Notes under the pieces: model-generated
The model's database searches: none
What the model was told of the DNA's origin: nothing
Seen by the model: only the letters and a program-made list of their open reading frames with translations
Position numbers and translations under genes: made by a program
Part shown: in pieces, positions 22,203-33,220 of the stretch
How positions within the stretch are numbered: position 1 is the stretch's first letter
Layout: each line of letters opens with the position of its first letter
Source: Mastigias papua
Lineage: Eukaryota; Cnidaria; Scyphozoa; Rhizostomeae; Mastigiidae
Reading direction: 5' to 3'
Length of the DNA stretch: 64,000 nucleotides
Assembly: GCA_964019165.1 (NCBI GenBank)
Contig: OZ025271.1
Span: 10,859,775-10,923,774 of the forward strand

Positions 22203-23941
22203 CGGTGGGTGTTTACATCCAAAAATCCCGTTTCGATACTTTAAAACAATGAGAACTGGAGATATTGCAAACAGCATGATATGGGCGTTATGTAAATATT
22301 CAAATGGATATGTATGGACATGTACAAGTAAGATGCCAATTCGTATTAATTCCTTACCAAGTGGCATGCTCAAAATGCTCAAAATGTGATTCTCAGCATA
22401 CATTTACGTCTAGAACATGTTTATGCTATCCCACATATCTGTATTACTAACGTTAGAAGTGACATATAAGTGACCTTGAGGTGAAATGTGTTATTAAGAA
22501 TATTGAGAATTTTACGGTACTTGCTGGATATCCATGGGCGCAGGTTGCAACCTTATATTCAGCAAATGCTTCAGTGTGTCAAAAACTATTTACGTAGACC
22601 TAGAACTAGTCACCAGACTCCATGTATTGAGTCAGCTAATAGTTTCCGTTTATTTTGTTGTAGTAGTTTGTTGGTCAATTTCATTCGTAACGATAGGACG
22701 TTAGTTTGTATATAGTGTTATTACGTTATGTATATATTTGAGGCATGATAACTCGTTTTCTTGTGTACGACCTACACACAGTGAAATAAACATTGAAATT
22801 GATTTAACTAATATACTACATACAATTATAGTACCTCTTTATGCTTAGGTAGTTTACAATTGAATGAAACAAAAATAGTAATAATAGGAATAACACGCCG
22901 CAAGACGTATAACATAAGTAGGTAAATAAGACTTTGGATTGCTCTAATCTTTCTTCATTTACAAAACACATATGTTGATCGTATAGCAATGCAAGCTAAC
23001 TTCCCTATGATATAGTCTATGTATTTGTCATCAAAACCGGTCTCTTTATACATGATAAGAAAGTTATTTGATTGAAGAGAGGCACCTAATGTGCTAAGAG
23101 ACAGAATGATAAACTTATCACTGTCAAACTGATGTTGTTGGAGCTTGACTACACCTTCATACCTATTGGTCAAAGGAATTATTCAAAGCCAGCAGAAAAT
23201 TCGAGAATGTAGAGGGATTTGCTAGAAGCAGTGAGAAGAAGATCAGGACAAAGAGAATCTCCAGAACTTACTGTGGGGTAGTAAAGCCAGGGTGATATAC
23301 AGGAAGAACTGATTCTGTGACTGACTTAAAGTAGTTTTCAATAAATTGACGCATTGTGTTTTGCCGTTAAGTGAAGTCGCAATCATTAACTTATGCTGTG
23401 CATACAACTACAACGAAAAGAAGAGTCTGGCTGCAGAGAAAGGGAACAATCGATGTAGGAGAAATTCCCATATTCATTATGGCCGATACTTTCCTGTTTG
23501 TTGTGGGGGGGAGGGGTTGGGAAAGAGACCACTGGAGCCTATGGTGAACACCGTGGAATAATTTCGGATAAAACGTCTTTCAGGTCAACATGTGGGCCCG
23601 AATACACAAGAGTTGTGTAGAGTAAAAAATCACGTCAAGGCAACTTATGTGTCATTTTTCTATCGTTGGTACTATAGACAAATGCCATAGCATATATATG
23701 TTCACGATGTACCAGTGTATTTAGAGTTAGCCTCCGAATACTAGGTAGCAAAGGCTTAATACGAATTGGCATCTTACTAGTACGTGTCCATACATATCCA
23801 TTTGAATATTTACAAACGCCCACATCATGTTGTTTGCAATATCTCCACTTCTTATTGTTTTAAGTGTCGAAACGGGATTTTTGGATGCAAACACCCACCG
23901 TATTGAATAGAGAGCAATTAGCTGAGAATTCCATGCTGATA
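22161..23941. mobile_element. Foldback element with about 190-bp inverted arms
   Basis: Arms at 22161-22350 and 23755-23941 are inverted copies, about 85-90% alike by eye. Shared blocks include TCAATACGGTGGGTGTTT, AAATATTCAAATGGATATGT and GATGCCAATTCGTATTAA. The 1.4-kb interior holds no recognised transposase; a run of about 75 codons at 22488-22715 ends near AATAAACATTGAAATTGA, which resembles the 3' end of a retroelement. Probably a non-autonomous transposon or two nearby inverted copies of one repeat. Confidence 0.6.
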
Positions 23942-24862
23942 GAATAATCTATTTATTTGAAAAGGATGGTTATTTACCACTGGGCCCAACGTGATGGCTT
24001 TATGGAAATCAGAAGATTCAAGAGCAAGTCTCTTATCGTAGCCAATAAAGCATGGTATAATAGGGGATGGGACCACTGAATTGGAGGAGATAATTGTATT
24101 GAAGCTCATGTTTTCCTGTTTCTTGCTTACTGTATCCTATGAGGTTTGCTGTGCCTGCTGCTGGTCTGCTGTTTTTAGAAATGTTTGGTAGACGCTTTCT
24201 ACATTGCCAGATTGTCTTTATTAAACATGAACATGTAGACCTCAAGCATTACTCAAAGAATTATATTGATATCAGCTCTGAATCTGACTGTTATGTTGTC
24301 GAAACAAATCTAGTGTATACACGGATCTTAAAGGGCCTTTTAATTGCCATACCCTATTACTTCCCTGTCTAGAATCGGCCCTAGGTAGTCTCAAAAAATT
24401 TTTCTCAAAGCAAACTCTTTGACTACCATTACGCCTAGTTTTATTCCCCGTACAGAACCCTCATCTCCCCAATTAAAAACCACAGTGCAGCACCGGTTTT
24501 ATCATTGATTTGTGGTGATTTTTATTAAATGTACAATAGGCATATGACAGACACCTGTGAAGTATGAATAAGGCCAAGTTATCGAGTAGCCTATTAACTA
24601 AAAGGAGCTGGTTATGATATTTCCATACCCCTACCATATTTGGAGATATGTATCGTACGATCTAATGACATCTTTGTGTAGATTTGTAAAGCAGGTACCC
24701 TCCTTCAAGTTTCGATCATTTTTTCACTTATACGCCCTTTTCGTTACTTTTGATCATTTGCTGCTTGAGGTCATTCACTGCCAAGTCATCCATCGACTTT
24801 TGGAAAGAGATTTAAAGGTTTGTTCACCGTTGATTCACAATTAAAGGTATATTTCCATACGA
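23942..24862. other. No gene recognised
   Basis: The first 120 bp contain a degraded inverted remnant of repeat A. The rest is AT-rich without a supported exon. Confidence 0.4.
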
Positions 24863-25415
24863 CTGCATTTTCCACTCGAGCGCGAAATGCTCTCGAGCTT
24901 GGTTGCTCTCGCAAGAGCATTGATGATTCCCCATCAGTGGTATTGCCCTTGGACAACATTGCTTCGTTGTTCAAATGACTGTGTAGGAATACTGGGGGCT
25001 ATTACCCTTTCTTCATGTGTATGATGTAAATTTGCTTTGGTCTTTGAATCATACGTAAGTTGGAAATTAAGATCACCCTTTCTTTAGAAGGAACACTCTA
25101 AGTTTATTCTATTTCTAGGAACTTTTTGGCACGTTATTTTCTCATTATACAGTGAATTAAATCTGGTACTGACCCCCTAGCCATATACTGTTCATGTAAG
25201 TGATAGCAGTCATGATGTTTGATGACTAAATTTTCGTGACATCTGGTTGGATGTCAAGGTCGAGAGAAAAGCTCGCGAGCAAAAGTGGAATGAGTTCAAC
25301 TTCTCCGCCTGAGCTCGAGAGGATAGAGATCGCCAGGTTCAGCGGCAATTTGATAGTATTGCGCATGCGACTACAAGAAGCTCGAGAGCATTTTGCGCTC
25401 GAGTGGAAAATGCAG
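24863..25415. mobile_element. MITE-like element with CTCGAGC termini
   Basis: Inverted repeats of 37 bp with one mismatch at 24863-24899 and 25379-25415 (CTGCATTTTCCACTCGAGCG...). Local GC and CpG content is higher than the surroundings. No coding sequence; no obvious target duplication. Confidence 0.7.
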
Positions 25416-26700
25416 GTTAATCGCAATAGGGCGTGGATGTTTGGGTCAGGGCTGCCCAAAAATTTAGGGACTTTAATTTCGGGACATAAGTGTAAATAAT
25501 GATTGACGTTTTGTTGTCGCAAAACTAGTGTTGTTGATTTTAGAGCAATTGATTACTAATTGAGATTGAGATGACAGAGAGGGTTGCGATCGCAAAGCCC
25601 GAAATACACGGTCCTTTATATCTCCATTTCCACCTAGTGAATGTCAAAAACACTAGAAAATAAGATTATCTTTGACACATTCCTTGTCATCATGTTCTCA
25701 CTTTTCCCTTTTTAAAAAGACGGACATGTTCAAACTTAAGGCGAAATCAGATAGGTTTTTTCTATTGTGCTTTTGACAGGTGACAACTTTTGTTCTGCCT
25801 GTCTCGCGTTACGTAACAATGTGTAGCTTCGTAGAACCAGGCCAAAAGCACCTAAAAGCATTACCCAAATAGACAGAAACTCTCTTGTTTATGCCTTTTT
25901 ATGTTGAACAAATATTGCCACCGAGGTCAAAGAGCTGGGAACTTGCTCTATAATAAAAACAGAGCGGCCTACTTACGGGTAACAGTCGATAATAGGGTAT
26001 TCGTCATCTCTGTAATTGGGACATAAAACATTGAATACTCAGATGATGTGGATATAAAATTCTAAGAAGTAAGTTTACGTTCAGGAGTTCTATACGAAGC
26101 CATGATGGTAAAGTATAGTAATCTACATTTTGTGCCAGGAAGAATTTAAATGATCATGTCTACTGATATGTAAGACGTATGTAACAATAAGTAAGTATAT
26201 CAAGTCATCACGATGTCACTAAGGTCTCAGGTATTGGCCTGAGTTATACTTTACTTCTATGCTCTAGGTATAATGTCTCATAGGAGTATTTTTTATGGGT
26301 TTTCACTGGTCATAGCAATTCATTTGCTCGAAGGGGGGAACGTAGCGGCACCTCAATCTGCACATGGTATAGAAGTGATGGGTGTAATCTCATCAACGTT
26401 TGACTTTGCGATGCTTTAAACACAAGAAAGAGTCCTTTGTATTCAAGTAAGCTCTACAAAACTGCATAGGACACAACGTGGGTCTATTGAACTGGCTAAT
26501 TTGAATGACAGTGAAATTTTGTCCATGGGCGAAGGGGGGCTGTCAGCTTCAAGAACGCTGCAAACGGACTAATCGAATCACTAAACTGTTAACCGAATGA
26601 GTAGCTATTTAGCCGCATTGAGTGGCAATTGTTTTCCATAAAATCGATCGTTTTCCTGAAGAAACCGAGTAATGAATTAGAAAATGTAGGGTCTAGTGAA
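25416..26700. other. No gene recognised
   Basis: No supported exon. A possible minus-strand donor TTACCC/GTAAGTAG occurs near 25975, after an open stretch reading MTNTLLSTVT, but it cannot be tied to other exons. Confidence 0.35.
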
Positions 26701-26756
26701 CAACACACTTCTGTTAAACAGTTTTTCAGACCACAGTTGGTAACATTTTGTATTAA

Positions 26757-26897
26757 AAGTGAGCGTAGTTGGGAATTCACAGCTGGAATGAACACTTGAG
26801 CTGTTTTGTCGTTGTTTTTGTTGAGAGATAAGTAAGGACTCAACAGGTGGGATAAGGGTTGCCAGGATTGTCGATCTCCATTTTGTGTGCGCTGAAA
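26757..26897 (-). pseudogene. Relic frame, inverted paralogue of 17822-17962
   Basis: Open part of a 108-codon minus frame: NGDRQSWQPLSHLLSPYLS and VFIPAVNSQLRSLL correspond residue by residue to the broken frame at 17822-17962. It sits divergent to, and 0.6 kb from, the plus-strand HEPN exon, the same relation as in the main gene. Family not recognised. Confidence 0.4.
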
Positions 26898-27521
26898 CAG
26901 TGCAAGACTGCTCAATCAATTATGGTAAACGCATGCGCATTAATGAAACGTGGCAATAAATAATTGCAGGATGTATCAAGATTTTGTAGATAAATGACAG
27001 AATGAAGGTTTAATTTTTTCTCGCTTATACGACACCATCCTAGTTAAGTACGATTTTCATATAGGTACACATGGGAATAGTACTGGATTTGTAAAACAGG
27101 AACCCAATTGGGTACATACAAATCTTATTCCTGAATAAAATGCTGTATACCTGCAACGAATTATACAATATTTTAAGCTTTTTGGAGAAAGCGATCAAAA
27201 ATGTGTACTCCTCTTATGTTGTCTAATATTGAAAGTCCAAGTCCTAATTTCTTTGCAATTTTCTGTGATTTTTTAATGTGACTTCAAAATCAGTAGATCG
27301 CAAAGACAGTAGTATTTCTGGCAATTTATCGATTGGCTTCGTTCTCCAAAATTACACCAATTGATAATTCACATTTCTCTCTGATATGGATTGTTGAATA
27401 GTCTAAAATTTTCTGCCTCGATTGCATTGCATACCCAGTGGAGATATGTTTTTCTGGTACCTTCACTAGCTAGACTATTGTGAATTTCGTCCGTTCAATG
27501 TCAATCTAAATTTGATTCTAG

Positions 27522-28028
27522 GCATGGAATTAACTGCTGAAAGAAATAATTTTGTGAAGCTTTCATACATCATTGTGGACATTGTTGCAGATCATTTGAG
27601 AACATTGTTTAAAAGGAGATGGAATGAAAAGCATGAGATGTGGAGAAGTGATAGCAATAGTGGGAATAAACTATGGGAATCATTAGGAGAAGGTTTCAGA
27701 AAAAGCAACAAAAGTTACATGACAAAGATCCAGAATGGAAATGAACAGCTATGGGACACAACAACATTATGTAAGATATTTCTTTACTCTGATCTCAAGT
27801 TTGAACAAAGCAGCTCTGAGTATAAAGAGATTGAAAAAATCAGAGAAATCAGAAATGAATTCTATGCCAATCGCGAGAGCATGGCATGCTCAGATGATGA
27901 CTTTAAATGTCAAGTAGCAAAGATCAAAAGTGCAGTAAAGATTCTGTTAGGAAAGGATGCTGAGTGTAAGATCAGTGCTATTGAAAAGTCACCAATTACC
28001 CAGAAGAGGATTGAACAAAGTGATATTG
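27522..28028 (+). CDS. Orphan HEPN exon (DZIP3-like), inverted paralogue of exon B
   Basis: A 507-bp exon, acceptor TTTGATTCTAG at 27511-27521 and donor ATTG/GTAAGAG at 28028/28029, phase 1 at both ends, fully open. About 70% identical in protein to HEPN exon B. The HEPN motif reads RNEFYAN: the Arg and Asn remain but the His is Asn, so ribonuclease activity is probably lost. Upstream sequence to 27055 matches the intron of the main gene. No NACHT exon follows in the 10 kb to 38705 and no exon A precedes it, so this is an isolated relic or part of an unseen gene. Confidence 0.65.
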
Positions 28029-28267
28029 GTAAGAGATTGTTGATTATTTTCTTGTTATATGGATATAATGAGTGTGAAGCAATTTTTAATAGGTTTATTG
28101 AACACTTAAAGATCAAGTCCAAGTCATAGGCTTCTTAACTTAATCGATCAAGTCATAAACACTAGACCGTAATAGCATAGATACCTGTTTTGAAAATGTT
28201 CATTGAATTTTCTTATAGAGTGCTGTTTCCTTAGGATGTATTCGAATGTATTTGTCCGTTATTTCCA

Positions 28268-29171
28268 AGGGCCTGTTATATGAGGTGGGCTTGCTCACCT
28301 AAATGGGCTTGCCCACTTAGGTAAGATCAATCCCATCGGGGTTTACATGAAATGAGTTCCATCCCACTCAATTGGGGCAGCCTATTCTGTGTGTTTTGAA
28401 ACCAAGATTTTTCAATGTTTTGGCGCGAACTCGTCAAGACAAACCGTAAATTTTAGTAAACACATCGAACTTCACAAAAATGTCCCACGAGTCCTTTTTG
28501 ATTCCCTTGCTGATTACAAAGTTGTCACGAATCCTTGCATTTTGCATTGAGATGGAGCAGTTGATCAATGCCAATACATAGGTGAAGAACTGGTTAGGCG
28601 CAAGAAGTATTTCCACAAGCGTGGAACGGTAATTTCCAGTCCACTCAAGTGAGCCAGCCCAACTGACCGCGTTTACATGGATAATCTGCATCCCACCTGA
28701 CGCGGATCCCCCCTGGCATTTCTCACGGATCTCCCCCAAGTGGGCTTGCCTACTGCTCATGTAAACGTAGAGATGGAAAATCACCTGCAAAAGTCTTGGA
28801 ACATCTTTATTACTCTTTGACTCATAGAGCAGACTTCCCTTCTCCCCCCTCAGAAGAGTGTTGAATTAATCAGGGATTACTCGCAGCAGACACACCAGTT
28901 TGCTCTGAGATAGCTCTCTGGCAACTAAGCTACTACCTTAACACTGTTTTAAGATGGGGATTGGATCAATAGCTGTCAAAATTGACCAAAAATCTACAAT
29001 TGGCAAATAAACTTCATTATTCAATAGGAAGTGACTTGGATTTGACTTTTGGAAGTGGTTGGATTTGTAGATAATCATTTAAGAGCACGCAGATCTCACT
29101 GAAGCGATCCAGTTCACCTAGGCGGGCCAGTTCACCTACGTGGGCCAGTCCACCTCATGCAAACAGGCCCT
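28268..29171. mobile_element. Non-autonomous DNA element with AGGGCCTGTT termini
   Basis: The left end AGGGCCTGTTATATGAGGTG and the right end in reverse complement AGGGCCTGTTTGCATGAGGT form imperfect terminal repeats. The interior is full of GTGGGCTTGCCCAC-like and GTTTACATG motifs in both orientations. No protein frame. 904 bp. Confidence 0.65.
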
Positions 29172-31202
29172 AAATGAAAATCAAAACCATTCGAACTCGT
29201 AAGTGCCTAGTTGCCGGGGAGTCGGAATTAACGGGGGAGTTGGAATTGTTTGGAAAATTCAACTAATGGGGGGTTGGAATTAGCGGGGGGGTTGGAATGG
29301 ATCTTAAAAAAGGACCCTACGCTCGTTTGCTTTCTCCACTTAAGGAGCAAATTCCCTTAGTAACTATGGCTTCAATATTTCAGTGAAATAAGTAACTAAT
29401 AATGGAAAATCAGTTTGAACTATGTCAATAGAACAATTATGCAGCTATCAAAGTGTAATATAAATGTCCAATATCCTGTAGTGTAAACCTTTTGGTTTTG
29501 GCATCGTATCGAGTCTTCCTCAAACATTCCACTTCAGCAATGTATTCTTTCCTTAAATGTTTCAACGCATTCACCGAGCTTCTGCTTCTCTGCCAATGTG
29601 TATTTCTCCAACTGACGAACAAAGTTTCTTCTGCTAGACTCGTTGTTGTCTTTCATCATGTATTAGAATAGTTGCATCGCATGGACTGTCATATGCTCTG
29701 ATCATATGTACTAAATGGTTTTAGAACACGTCGAACTGACTGATATTTGTAGTGCTTTCCATTTAGCAAGGACGATTATTGTTAAAAATTGTAATAGTCA
29801 AGTGACAAGGCAAATATGTTAAAAATAACTGCCGGGGGGGGTTCTAACAAGAGCAAGGGGGTTGGAAAACTTGTCAAAAATTAATTAGCGGGGAGGACGG
29901 CAATTAGGCGCTTAAGATTACTTACAATCGCCCTCAACTGCGGGGCTGTTTCCACCGGTGGGAATATCTTATTCACTCTGATGAGTGCCGGGGGCACTCA
30001 TTTACTTTTTGGGCTCAGATAGGGGGCTTTCATAAGAGAAGGGCACTTATTAGATAGTGTTCTCGTCAAAATAAGCGTCTGCTGATTAGTTGTTCCAAAA
30101 ATTTATGAATACCAAAACATAACAATATCGGTAACATGCATATTTAACATCTTTTGTAGGTACTGGGCCAGTTGCATAGACATGCTATGGGGCAACCTGC
30201 TATCGGAAGAATTTCTTTTCCATCCTGTTGTCACTATCATTGTAGATATATGTTTGCCTTAGTACTACTCTGGTTTGTCAACTTTATCCTAGAAGATGCT
30301 TTAGAGAGTAAAATTTAATCATTTTTCCTTGCGGTCGGAATTCTTTGCCATATGTATTTATGGGTCGTTCATCAGGCATTCTTTGCCCTACAAGTATTCC
30401 TGGATCATTTCGTCATTTTTCTGAACATTATTCCTAATTTAATATTGCTGAGGAACTTTGGCAATTTATTGATTATTACGCTTTTTGTGCTCAGCATTTA
30501 TATCACCTGCTTTTAAAACTATAAATATTTATATATCTAATGTTATTTTATTGTCACTACTGTTTTATGTATACAGCTTTGAAGGTCTGAAAAAGCAGTA
30601 ACGTTTCATAATACACCTCTGTGTTGATTTTCATAGATTCTATGATGCGTTCAATGGCAATAGGTTAGAAGAACAGGAATAAACTCTCTTATTATTCTTA
30701 CTTGATAATTCCTCCTCAAATTCCCATTTCCAAAATCTTTAATTTGTGAGTACTTTAAATGCTTTTGGAAACTTCACATTACGGCATATTGGTCCGTTCA
30801 CACTGCTCCGTTTTTGTACAAAAACGGAGAGAAAAGTTCCTTTTTTGTGAGACTATGGCAGATCACAGAACTATGGCTGAAGCAAAAGCAACATGGCAGA
30901 AACTTTGCAAATAATTAAATTCTGAGAATTCAATTAGGCAGATTGATGCTTATATGGGAATTAATGACCATAGTAACTCACTTTGAGATAAGGAGAACAT
31001 ATATAGCTAAGATGAGCACCTAGGATCCTGATTAATGCCAAAACCCCATTCTCTTCCCAAGTAGCAACTATATCAATGTTTGTTGGCATCAACCATATTT
31101 AAATCATAGGTGCAGTACAGAAATTTGATAAGTATCGAATGAAATCATCCGTTGTGTTGAAATTTACTTGGCAATTCTATTGCCAAGCATGTGTAGAGGA
31201 AA
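29172..31202. other. Mostly no feature; one possible degenerate coding patch
   Basis: G-rich short repeats (GGGGGGTTGGAATT) at 29215-29300. On the minus strand at 29640-29440 two overlapping frames look protein-like (NFVRQLEKYTLAEKQKLGE and YDAKTKRFTLQDIGHLYY), as if one exon had been frameshifted. I recognise no family. Nothing else supported. Confidence 0.3.
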
Positions 31203-31412
31203 AACTAACCAAGGTTCGCCCCAAGTTTGCGTTTACACTACACTTTAACAAAACTAACCTACGTTCGACCTAGGGCGAACACACCTCTAAAGGTGGGTTG
31301 GCCTAACCTGGGGCGAACCTAGGTTAGTTCGCGTTTACATTACAAAAAGCTAACCTAGATCAGTTTTAACTTAGGGCGAACCTAAGTTAGTTTGTGTAGT
31401 ATAAACAGGGCT
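31203..31412. mobile_element. Small foldback repeat built on AACCTAGGTTAG
   Basis: Inverted copies of CTAACYWAGGTTCGCCC at 31205-31222 and 31372-31392, with further inner copies and GTTTACACTAC / GTAGTATAAAC motifs. No coding sequence. Confidence 0.55.
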
Positions 31413-32110
31413 TTAAATCTCGTACGAGAAAAATAGTAAAACCGCTCACTGGGGGTATTTACCGTATGCTTCATTACACACCAAAACAGCTCAACTCAAG
31501 CCCGTAGTTACGAGGTGCCCTGCGAATGGGGGCAAGCCCCCTTCAGAGTTTGAAGAATTGACTCATTGGAAATATAGTATTCGAACTCCTGCTTACACCA
31601 TTATACAAGATTTGCAAAATAAATCCAGACACTGTGCTTACACCTTTTTATGGATGCATCACAGGACGCAGAAAATAAAAATCTTGACATGCAGTTATGT
31701 GAATCTAGCAACGGTTCATTGCTATTCACTTAAATGTGTAGTCGTAAGGGTAAATACAGGCCCCCGCTTACTAGAACCCCCTGTTATCACCTTCATTATA
31801 CGGTGTATGAAATAAGAATGAGCACAGATCTGCTAATGGATCTTTCTCCTTGTAACAAAAGTTACCTGAAATTGTTTGTCAAATTGCGATTGGGGGGTTT
31901 AACACACCCCCTCCCCTAGGTCGCGACTCATAATACAAACTTGCCAAATTAATAATATAGTTAGTTATGTTCTACTTATCTAAGCCTCGTTTACCTCTTC
32001 GGACAAGACAGAAAATTCACCAACTGGTCCCGAAAATGCAATGATTAACAAATAGGAAAAACGTGCGACTGCTTCTATATGTTTCATTCGAATACCCCAC
32101 CCCCCATACA
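31413..32110. other. No gene recognised
   Basis: Short frames only; no splice-linked exon or RNA gene seen. Confidence 0.4.
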
Positions 32111-32376
32111 GCACTGACAACAAACAACCAGCAAGATAAAACATGCGAATTTATTTTCATTGAATCCAAACAACACTATCGCATACTTCCAGTTCACTGG
32201 TCCTATCCTCCTATTATATCTTTGATTGTATGTAATGGTTATAGATTTTCGTTCGAGTCTCGCAATTTCTTTACGTCCATTAGGTAGGATCCAGTTGTAA
32301 ATAATCGCCTCTTTCAAATTATGAGATGATTTTATCACAATGGATCTCTGAGCAAATTGCTCTCTGTTCAATAAGC
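32111..32376 (+). repeat. Dispersed repeat A, third copy
   Basis: Blocks CTGACAACAAACAACCAGCA, TTAGGTAGGATCCAGTTGTA and AAATTGCTCTCTGTTCAATA are in the same order as at 19559-19815. Confidence 0.65.
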
Positions 32377-32487
32377 TTGCCAATTACGTATGCCAAAAGC
32401 GCGCCATTTTGAGCTCAGGCGATCAGTCGGTTGGTTGTACTACCACTCTACTAAGACAACCAGAAGAGAGGAAATTTCTCACTCTAA

Positions 32488-33220
32488 AGCCTGGTTTCCA
32501 TATCGTCGTAAGCGACGGGGACGCGTCCCAGTCATGGCATCGGGACACGACGGCGACACTTATGACGATATGGGAACATGTTTTCAGTGATGTCCCCGTC
32601 GACGGCGTCACGTCGGGGACAGACAAAAGAAGTTGAAAATTGTTCAACTTTTTATATCGACGGCGTCCTGTCCCCGTTGCATCCCCGTCCTGACAGATGT
32701 AATGGGAACATGATTTTCGATATGGGAACATGTTTTTGATTCGTCGCCGTCGACGGCGCACATCTACTATCCAACAATGCACTGCGAGTGCAGTTCAATT
32801 TCCATATCAACATGGCCGCTTTAAGTCAAGCCCATCATGGTGTCACTGACGAGCAACTGATGGAACTGGTGCAAAATTTTTCATGCATATACAGCAAATA
32901 GGCTTAAGGATTACAAAGATAGCAGAGTGAAGCAAAATGCATGGAAAGCTATTGCTGATCAATTGCAAATTGACCCTTCTGAGGCACGGACAAAATACGA
33001 TGTTGTCAGAAAACGATTTTCCAGGTATTTGAAATAAGTAAGGACCATCAAATCTGGGTCTGGATTGGATGACTTAAAAATAAAAGAAGAGTATGTTTAC
33101 TGTTACCGTGTTTGTTTGGCATGAATGGTCAAAAGCGCGCGAAATTACAAAAACAGCTCTCCAGACAACGATATGACTGGAAAGTGTCCCCGTCGCTTAC
33201 GTCGATATGGAAACCAGGCT
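32488..33220. mobile_element. Non-autonomous PIF/Harbinger-like element with MADF remnant
   Basis: Terminal inverted repeats of 35 bp with one mismatch at 32488-32522 and 33186-33220 (AGCCTGGTTTCCATATCG...). It carries a MADF-type frame at 32812-33037, a domain found in the accessory protein of PIF/Harbinger transposons. No transposase is present. A 3-bp target duplication is not clear. Confidence 0.65.
32812..33037 (+). pseudogene. MADF-domain fragment with frameshift
   Basis: ATG at 32812 in context CAACATGG reads MAALSQAHHGVTDEQLMELV to a stop at 32898; the match then continues in another frame: LKDYKDSRVKQNAWKAIADQ followed by KYDVVRKRFSRYLK and TAA. This is the usual MADF order (L-ELV, DYKD, K-AW--IA, R-RY). 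A one-base shift near 32895 breaks it. It may once have been the DNA-binding accessory protein of the surrounding element. Confidence 0.65.

Noticed and set aside
23265..23340. Short exon with donor CCACA/GTAAGTTC similar to the tail array
   Set aside because: No acceptor gives a stop-free length divisible by three, and it is isolated in the spacer.
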